From Colwellia maritima (lineage in GTDB: Bacteria > Pseudomonadota > Gammaproteobacteria > Enterobacterales > Alteromonadaceae), in contig NZ_JAKKSL010000002.1 in NCBI RefSeq assembly GCF_022669015.1, forward strand, positions 558,001 to 622,000: DNA of 64,000 nt. Reading direction: 5' to 3'. Positions within the stretch are counted from its first letter, which is position 1. Every line of letters starts with the position of its first letter. Made by a program: the position numbers and the translations under genes. This document shows, one piece after another, positions 57,870 to 64,000 of this stretch. Below the pieces are notes generated by a model. That model was given only the letters and a program-made list of their open reading frames with translations, was not told where the DNA came from and searched no databases.

Positions 57870-58529
57870 ATGGAAACTCAAATTAAACGAATAAGCACCA
57901 AAGACATCATTTCCTATTTAGTCGAAAAATTCCCTGCGTGTTTTTCACTAAAAGGACCAGTAAAACCTCTGAAAGTTGGCATATTTCAAGATTTAGCTGA
58001 AAAATTAGATGATGATGAAACGATTAGTAAAACTCGATTAAGGCAAGCATTAAGACATTATACGAGTAGTTGGCGCTACCTTAAAGCAATTAAGGTAGGG
58101 GCTTTTAGGGTTGATATTGAAGGTAATGACGTTGCTGAAATTGATGAAGAGCAAGCTAAATACGCTAGTAAAACCTTAAAAGAAAGCCAAGAAAAATTTG
58201 GTAACAATTCTTTGACTAATAAAAAGCCTCAAGAAAAAGGTGATAAAAAGCCACTGAAGTCAATAAAAATAAAGGCTCTGAAGCAGCTAAGCGTGATGGC
58301 GGTAAATTCAAAACTGTTAAATCGACCAAGCGTCCAAAGAGTGAAAAAAGAATTACCGCTATTGAAACAAGTAGATTCCGCTACAATAAATATAGGAAGT
58401 AAAGTTAAAGTTCAGTTAGGTAATGCACCTATGAATGCAACTATTACAGAAATTGCCGGTAAAGATGTCAGTGTTCAACTTGACTCAGGCATGACAATTA
58501 AAACACAGATGCAAAATATATATTCATAA
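57870..58529 (+). CDS. proQ: RNA chaperone ProQ (linker probably misread by two indels)
   Basis: ProQ/FinO-domain RNA-binding protein that stabilises sRNAs and mRNAs. The N-terminal FinO domain (about 5-120) has LVEKFPACFSLKGPVKPLKVGI and RQALRHYTSSWRYLKAI. The C-terminal Tudor-like domain is IGSKVKVQLGNAPMNATITEI. Between 58252 and 58347 the open frame gives an odd hydrophobic linker. The neighbouring frame gives a Lys-rich one (NKNKGSEAAKRDGGK, KSTKRPKSEK), as expected for ProQ, so two opposite one-base indels probably cancel here. prc follows, as in E. coli. Confidence 0.9.
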   Translation: METQIKRISTKDIISYLVEKFPACFSLKGPVKPLKVGIFQDLAEKLDDDETISKTRLRQALRHYTSSWRYLKAIKVGAFRVDIEGNDVAEIDEEQAKYASKTLKESQEKFGNNSLTNKKPQEKGDKKPLKSIKIKALKQLSVMAVNSKLLNRPSVQRVKKELPLLKQVDSATINIGSKVKVQLGNAPMNATITEIAGKDVSVQLDSGMTIKTQMQNIYS

Positions 58530-58573
58530 TTCAATATGTTTATTTATTTTAATCAGTAAAAAATAGTACATCA

Positions 58574-58621
58574 TTTGTGGGGGCTTTTTTACCGCCGGTG
58601 GTTAAAAGTTTACCCCACAAA
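58574..58621 (+). other. Inverted repeat between proQ and prc
   Basis: TTTGTGGGG and CCCCACAAA pair perfectly around 30 bases that include a T6 run and ACCGCC/GGTGGT. It may be a terminator-like or regulatory RNA structure. Confidence 0.45.
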
Positions 58622-58695
58622 GAGAATTAAGGTTTAGCAATTTAATAAGTATTATTGTTGAGCCTGAATGTTTATCATCGTTTGGAGTAGCGTGC

Positions 58696-60850
58696 ATGCA
58701 AAAATTTTGTCGTATAGCACTTGCCGTATCATTGTCGGTAAGTTTTTCATTAAGTAGCTATAATGCGTTTGCATTTGATGATATAACCAAAGATACCCCC
58801 TTACCGATACTTAGCCCCGAAAGCCAACATGCAACCGCGAGTAAACGAATTGCAGCAAGTTTTACCCGCGGGCACTACAAAAAAATCAAGATTAACGACG
58901 AACTATCCAAAGAAGTTTTTGAACGTTACATAAAACAGCTCGATTATTCACGGAATATATTTTTAGCTTCTGATATTACCGCGTTAGAAAAAAATAGTGA
59001 TGGGTTTGATGATGTGTTTGCGCGTGGGAAATTGTCAGCCGCGTATGATATTTATAACTTGAATATGCAAAGACGATTAGAACGTTACCAATTTGCACTT
59101 AATTTACTTAACTCACCTGTTATTTCTACTAAGACCGACGATGAAAAATCACAAAAAACACCGTTTGATTTTAGTAAAGATGATGTTTATGAATATGATA
59201 GAGAAGATGCACCCTGGGCAACTTCCACAGCTGAATTAGATGAATTATGGCGGATAAAAGTTAAATCTGATGTGTTAAATTTACTTTTAACGGGTAAAGA
59301 GTGGACTAAAGCGAAAGAAGTACTGATTAAACGTTATAAATATGCGGTTAAAAGAATTAAGCAGAGTGAGAGTGAGGATGTCTTTCAACTTGTCATGAAC
59401 AGTTTTGCTCGTGTTGTTGAACCCCATACTTCGTATTTATCGCCGCGTAATGCAGAACGTTTTCAAATGGAAATGAACTTATCCCTTGAAGGCATTGGCG
59501 CCGTACTTCGTGCAGAAGAAGATTATACCGTTATTCAAAGTGTTATTAGCGGTGGACCAAGCAGATGCATCGAAAGGTTTGAAGCCCAAAGATCGCATTG
59601 TTGGTGTAGCTCAAGGCGAGAAAGAATTTGAAGATGTTATTGGATGGCGACTAGATGATGTTGTTGATAAAATAAAAGGTCCGAAAGGAACAACTGTTCG
59701 ATTACAAGTTTTATCTGGTGAATCAGATGATATTTCAGATATTAAAGAAGTTACTATCGTTCGAGATAAAATTAAGTTAGAAAATAAAGCCGCAAAGTCA
59801 GAAATTTATTATGAAGGTATCGGCATTGAAAAAGCTGAAACGGATGACGAAAAAGCTGAAACTAAAGACTCCGTTAATGCAGAACCAACTAAATTAGGAA
59901 AAAAATTAGGTATTATAACAATTCCTAGTTTTTATAATAATTTATCACGTGATGTCAAAAAAGAAATTGCTAAACTTAAAGAGCAAGAAGTGCAGGGCAT
60001 TATTGTTGACTTACGTGGTAATGGTGGTGGCTCTTTACCTGAAGCAACATTATTAACTGGCTTGTTTATAGATAAAGGCCCAGTTGTTCAAATTAGAAAT
60101 GGTGCAAACCGAGTGGATGTTCATCGTGATAAAGACGGTATAAGTTATTATGATGGGCCATTGACCGTGATGGTTGACCGATACAGTGCTTCTGCTTCTG
60201 AAATATTTGCTGCTGCAATTCAAGATTATGGTCGTGGTGTTATTGTAGGTGAACACACGTTTGGTAAAGGTACAGTTCAGCAACACCGTGGTTTAGGACG
60301 TGTTTACGATTTGTATGAACATCCTTTAGGTAGTATTCAATACACAATTGCTAAGTTTTACCGCATCAATGGTGGTAGCACACAACATAGAGGTGTTTTA
60401 CCCGATATTGCTTTTCCAAGTGCTGTAGACCCGGCTGATTGGGGTGAAAGTAAAGAAGAAAACGCATTACCTTGGGATCAAATAGATAAAGCTGACTATG
60501 CTAAATTGAATGATGTTGCCCATGACGTCACCTATTTAACTTCTTTATATCAAGCAAGAATTAAAGATAACAGCGAGTTTAACTATCTACTTGAAGATAT
60601 TAAAACGTATAAAGCTGAAAAAGATGATAAAGTAATTTCTTTGAATCTAGAGAAACGTAAGACTGACCGTGAAGAGCGTAAAAGTAAGCGACTTATTCGT
60701 ATAAATGAACGACTTGTTAAGCTAGGTAAAAAGCCGGTAGATGATCTTGAAGATTTACCTGATGATTTAGATGAGATGGACCCATTTCTAGATGAAACGG
60801 CACTAATTACTTTTGACCTAGTTAGTTTAGGCAAAATAGCCAAAAAATAA
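58696..60850 (+). CDS. prc: Tail-specific carboxy-terminal protease Prc (one-base frameshift)
   Basis: Prc is a periplasmic S41A protease that trims PBP3 and regulates MepS. It has a signal peptide (about 1-26), the N-terminal helical domain with FERYIKQLDYSRNIFL, a PDZ domain (around EGIGAVLRAEEDYTVIQSV) and the S41 core with catalytic Ser in DRYSASASEIFA and Lys in GEHTFGKGTVQ. The C-terminal DUF3340-like tail is Lys/Arg-rich. The frame breaks in the PDZ at 59559; dropping one A gives ISGGPADASKGLKPKD. About 718 residues. A terminator follows. Confidence 0.92.
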
Positions 60851-60865
60851 GAAATATATAAATAA

Positions 60866-60894
60866 GAAAGCCGCCCTAAGGGCGGCTTTCTTGT
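60866..60894 (+). terminator. Rho-independent terminator after prc
   Basis: GAAAGCCGCCC-TAA-GGGCGGCTTTC, a perfect 11-bp stem with T-rich tail. Confidence 0.9.
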
Positions 60895-60993
60895 CTCTTA
60901 ATACTGGTATTTATATTTAATTAAAATGAATAAATAATCGACTCGATGAGTGTGAATTATATAACAACTATTATAAAAGGATAAATTCATAAA

Positions 60994-62472
60994 ATGTCAA
61001 ATCAAGCACCAATAAAAAACAGAGCGTCAAAAGATCCTAGTATGTTAGACTCTGTTATTCCTCTGGTATCGCTCGTTATCATGCTGACAGCTTCTGTTGG
61101 CTATTTTTCAGATAACTCTTCTTTTGGTCCAAATCAAATCGCACTTTTATTAGCAATGGGGATTGCTATTGTTATTGGTCTTAAAAATGGTTATCAATGG
61201 GAAGGTATTGAGAAGTCGATAATCAAAGGGATATCCATCTCATTGGGTGCTGTTTTAATATTATTAACGGTTGGCGCTTTAATCGGTACGTGGTTATTAT
61301 CAGGTACGGTACCGACCATGATTTATTATGGTTTACAGATAATAGACCCCAGTTGGTTTTATGCAGCTTGCTGTATAGTTTGTGGTATAGTAGCAATGAG
61401 TATTGGTAGTTCATGGACAACCGCTGCAACAGTTGGTGTTGCTTTTATTGGTATTTCAAATGGCTTTGATATGTCGACTGCTGTCACTGCAGGTGCTGTG
61501 ATTTCAGGTGCATACTTTGGCGATAAATTATCACCATTATCTGAAACAACCAATCTAGCTCCTGCTGTTGCCGGTAGTGAATTATTTGACCATATACGGT
61601 ATATGTTATGGACGACTATTCCTTCTATCTCTATTACCCTCATTTTATTTTTAATTATTGGTTTTAATCATTCTTCATCTAATATAGAAAACACAGGAAG
61701 CATTGAAACATTAACATCAACCTTAGAAGCAACGTATGATATTTCTGTCGTTAATTTAATTCCTTTGTTGATTCTATTAGTATTGGCTTTTAAAAAAATG
61801 CCTGCTTTTCCTGCTGTTGCAATAGGCGCCATCATTGGTGCTATTTGGTCAGGAATTTTTCAGCAAGACTTAATTTTGAGTATGGCTAAAGAGGGGGTTT
61901 CAAATACCACGGCTAATATAACAGTTATTTGGACTGCTTTTTTTGATGGTATTGTTGTTAATACAGGTAATCAGGAAATTGATAAACTGCTTAGTCGTGG
62001 TGGTATGTCAAGTATGTTAAATACTATTTGGTTAGTTATTTGCGCTTTAAGCTTTGGTGCGGTTTTGGAACACTTAGGCATGTTAGCTAAATTTGTAGAA
62101 TCTATTTTGAAAACAGCTAAGTCGGTAGGTAGCCTAATCACTAGTACTATACTGACTTGTATAGGTACTAATCTAATTACTGCTGACCAGTACATGGCAA
62201 TTGTTATGCCTGGTAGAATGTTTAAAGCAGAATATCAACGTCGTGGATTACACCCTACAGTTCTAAGCAGAACACTTGAAGACTCAGGTACCATTACTTC
62301 TCCTTTAATCCCTTGGAACACCTGTGGTGCCTTTATGTTTGGTGCTCTTGCTTTGACATCGTACGACTATATTTTTTACTGTTTTTTTAATTTAATAAAC
62401 CCCATAATTGCCGTAATATATGCCTATTCAGGTTTCAAAATTAAAAAACTAACCAGTGATCAATGTGATTAG
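60994..62472 (+). CDS. nhaC: Na+/H+ antiporter NhaC
   Basis: This 492-residue membrane protein of the NhaC family has about 11 helices. Motifs: SSWTTAATVGVAFIGI, GAVISGAYFGDKLSPLSETT (typical of the family), LEDSGTITSPLIPWNTCG. It exchanges Na+ for protons and helps in sodium or pH homeostasis, fitting a marine habitat. The ribosome site is AAAAGGA, 9 bases before the ATG. Intact frame, single gene between prc and pepN. Confidence 0.93.
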   Translation: MSNQAPIKNRASKDPSMLDSVIPLVSLVIMLTASVGYFSDNSSFGPNQIALLLAMGIAIVIGLKNGYQWEGIEKSIIKGISISLGAVLILLTVGALIGTWLLSGTVPTMIYYGLQIIDPSWFYAACCIVCGIVAMSIGSSWTTAATVGVAFIGISNGFDMSTAVTAGAVISGAYFGDKLSPLSETTNLAPAVAGSELFDHIRYMLWTTIPSISITLILFLIIGFNHSSSNIENTGSIETLTSTLEATYDISVVNLIPLLILLVLAFKKMPAFPAVAIGAIIGAIWSGIFQQDLILSMAKEGVSNTTANITVIWTAFFDGIVVNTGNQEIDKLLSRGGMSSMLNTIWLVICALSFGAVLEHLGMLAKFVESILKTAKSVGSLITSTILTCIGTNLITADQYMAIVMPGRMFKAEYQRRGLHPTVLSRTLEDSGTITSPLIPWNTCGAFMFGALALTSYDYIFYCFFNLINPIIAVIYAYSGFKIKKLTSDQCD

Positions 62473-62596
62473 CTCAAGAAAATGATTAAAGGCTTGCTAG
62501 GTAGGGTTATTGCCCCTTTTCCGGACTATAGTTATATAGCTCACTCTAGTTCACCTTGTAATTAAATAAGAATTATTACCTCATATTTGGATTTTT

Positions 62597-64000
62597 ATGA
62601 CTCAGTCAACTTCTCGATTTTTAGCGGATTACAAACCCGCATTTTATACAGTACACTCTATTAAGTTAACCGTTGAATTAGATGACACTCAAACGCAAGT
62701 TACCAATGAAATGTCTGTATCCCGTCAAGGTGAACATAATGAACCTCTTGTGTTAGATGGAGAACAACAAACCTTACTCTCTATTACCCTAAATAATAAC
62801 AAGCTTTCACCTGAGCAATATACGTTATCAGAGAATAACGTGACGTTGAACACAAATGAAGACAGTTTTACCCTTACTATTGTGACGCAAATAGACCCTG
62901 AAAATAATACGTCACTTGAAGGTTTATTTAAATCAGGAAATGCATTCTGTACGCAATGTGAAGCAGAAGGTTTTCGTCGTATAAGCTATTATTTTGATAG
63001 ACCAGATGTCATGTCGGTTTTTACAACTAAAATTATTGCAGACAAAACCTTATATCCTTATCTATTATCAAATGGTAATAAAATTGAAGAGGGTGCTCTC
63101 GATAACAATAAACATTTTGTCACCTGGCACGACCCTTTCCCCAAACCTTGTTACTTATTCGCGTTAGTTGCAGGTGATTTTGACTTATTAGCAGACACTT
63201 TTACTACCTGCTCGAATAGAAAAGTGGCCTTAGAAATTTTTGTTGATAAAGGCAACTTGCATAAAGCCGAACATGCAATGGCTTCGTTAAAAAAATCGAT
63301 GCAATGGGATGAAGAAACGTTTGGTTTAGAATATGATTTAGATATCTATATGATTGTTGCCGTGGATTTTTTCAATATGGGCGCAATGGAAAATAAAGGC
63401 TTGAATGTATTTAATAGTAAATACGTTTTGGCAGATAAAAACTGCGCAACGGATAGTGATTATTTTAATATTGAAGCTGTAATAGCACATGAGTACTTTC
63501 ATAATTGGACCGGAAATAGAGTTACCTGTCGAGATTGGTTTCAGTTAAGTCTAAAAGAAGGATTAACTGTTTTCCGCGATCAGCAATTCAGTGCAGATAT
63601 GCACTCGAGTGCAGTAACTCGCATTCAGAACGTACGAGTATTACGTTCACAACAGTTTGCTGAAGATGCAGGACCAATGTCGCATCCTATTCGACCTGAA
63701 AAAGTTTTAGAAATGAATAATTTTTATACGTTAACCGTTTACGAGAAGGGTGCTGAAGTTATTCGGATGCTGCATACCTTGTTAGGTAAAGATAATTTTA
63801 GATTAGGAATGGATCTCTATTTTAAGCGTTTTGATGGTATGGCCGTTACCTGTGATGATTTTATTAATGCAATGAGTGATGCATCCGGTAAAAGTTTAAC
63901 GCAATTCAAACGTTGGTATAGTCAATCAGGCACACCTACTATAAGTGTAAGTGAACATTTTGACCCAGAACAAGCTACGTACAGTTTAACCCTATTGCAA
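62597..64000 (+). CDS. pepN: Aminopeptidase N, 5' part (runs off the window)
   Basis: PepN is a broad M1 zinc aminopeptidase of the cytoplasm. The 468 codons present are open to the window end; full enzymes have about 870 residues. The exopeptidase motif MGAMENKGLN and the zinc site HEYFHNWTGNR with the Glu 18 residues later in LKEGLTVFRD are visible, as is the N-terminal beta domain with QCEAEGFRRISYYFDRPDV in the usual place. The start at 62597 lacks a strong ribosome site. Confidence 0.95.
   Translation, partial: MTQSTSRFLADYKPAFYTVHSIKLTVELDDTQTQVTNEMSVSRQGEHNEPLVLDGEQQTLLSITLNNNKLSPEQYTLSENNVTLNTNEDSFTLTIVTQIDPENNTSLEGLFKSGNAFCTQCEAEGFRRISYYFDRPDVMSVFTTKIIADKTLYPYLLSNGNKIEEGALDNNKHFVTWHDPFPKPCYLFALVAGDFDLLADTFTTCSNRKVALEIFVDKGNLHKAEHAMASLKKSMQWDEETFGLEYDLDIYMIVAVDFFNMGAMENKGLNVFNSKYVLADKNCATDSDYFNIEAVIAHEYFHNWTGNRVTCRDWFQLSLKEGLTVFRDQQFSADMHSSAVTRIQNVRVLRSQQFAEDAGPMSHPIRPEKVLEMNNFYTLTVYEKGAEVIRMLHTLLGKDNFRLGMDLYFKRFDGMAVTCDDFINAMSDASGKSLTQFKRWYSQSGTPTISVSEHFDPEQATYSLTLLQ

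Noticed and set aside
17951..59559. Programmed ribosomal frameshifting as the cause of the split genes
   Set aside because: Too many unrelated genes, both directions of shift, and no consistent slippery heptamer plus structure. Sequence errors explain all cases more simply.

Overview
The window is AT-rich, densely coded DNA from a marine gammaproteobacterium. The best fit is an Alteromonadales member of the Colwellia/Thalassotalea type. The reasons are gene order (arsC-bepA, perM-bcp-gcvR-bamC, yffB-dapE, yfbV/ackA-pta, trmO-rcsF, metG/mrp-dcd, a GntR-prpBC-acnD-prpF operon, msrC-proQ-prc-nhaC-pepN), PEP-CTERM and rhombosortase surface-protein genes, and a MITE-like repeat in intergenic DNA. 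The genus is inferred from gene content, not from a marker comparison.

Layout. 0.1-19.7 kb is core genome: envelope quality control (bepA, bamC), lysine and peptidoglycan metabolism (dapE, an M15 peptidase), acetate metabolism (pta-ackA), RNA and DNA upkeep (rlmA, xthA) and a large S9 peptidase. 20.0-35.2 kb is accessory. It holds an integron-like gene cassette with an MFS exporter, whose attC-like site is split by a group II intron of the IIC-attC kind. A second cassette follows with a peptidoglycan-targeting toxin-like gene and a lipoprotein immunity candidate. After that come transposase remnants, a 446-bp tandem duplication, HigBA and ParE toxin genes, an extra tryptophanyl-tRNA synthetase, an unrecognised two-gene operon, an orphan type IV pilin gene and an encapsulin-type ferritin gene without encapsulin. 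A short hairpin repeat sits just after the stop codons of four accessory genes. 35.2-47 kb is core again, with gamma-glutamyltransferase, a PEP-CTERM metalloprotease, RcsF, MetG, Mrp, Dcd and YvcK. 47.2-48.3 kb is a tRNA-Ala plus three identical tRNA-Glu genes between a strong promoter and a terminator. 48.3-55.3 kb is the methylcitrate (propionate) operon with two palindromic operator candidates. 55.3-64 kb holds small envelope proteins, msrC, proQ, prc, nhaC and the 5' part of pepN.

A dominating property is the number of single-base frame breaks. I count at least 21 in about 16 genes, including dapE, pta, acnD, prpF, prc and perM. Each can be repaired by one base, often in a homopolymer, to give an otherwise intact family sequence. 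The tRNA-Ala gene also lacks three bases of its anticodon loop. I read these as indel errors in the sequence rather than gene decay, and list broken genes as single CDS entries spanning the whole gene. The 'pseudogene' type is reserved for true remnants.
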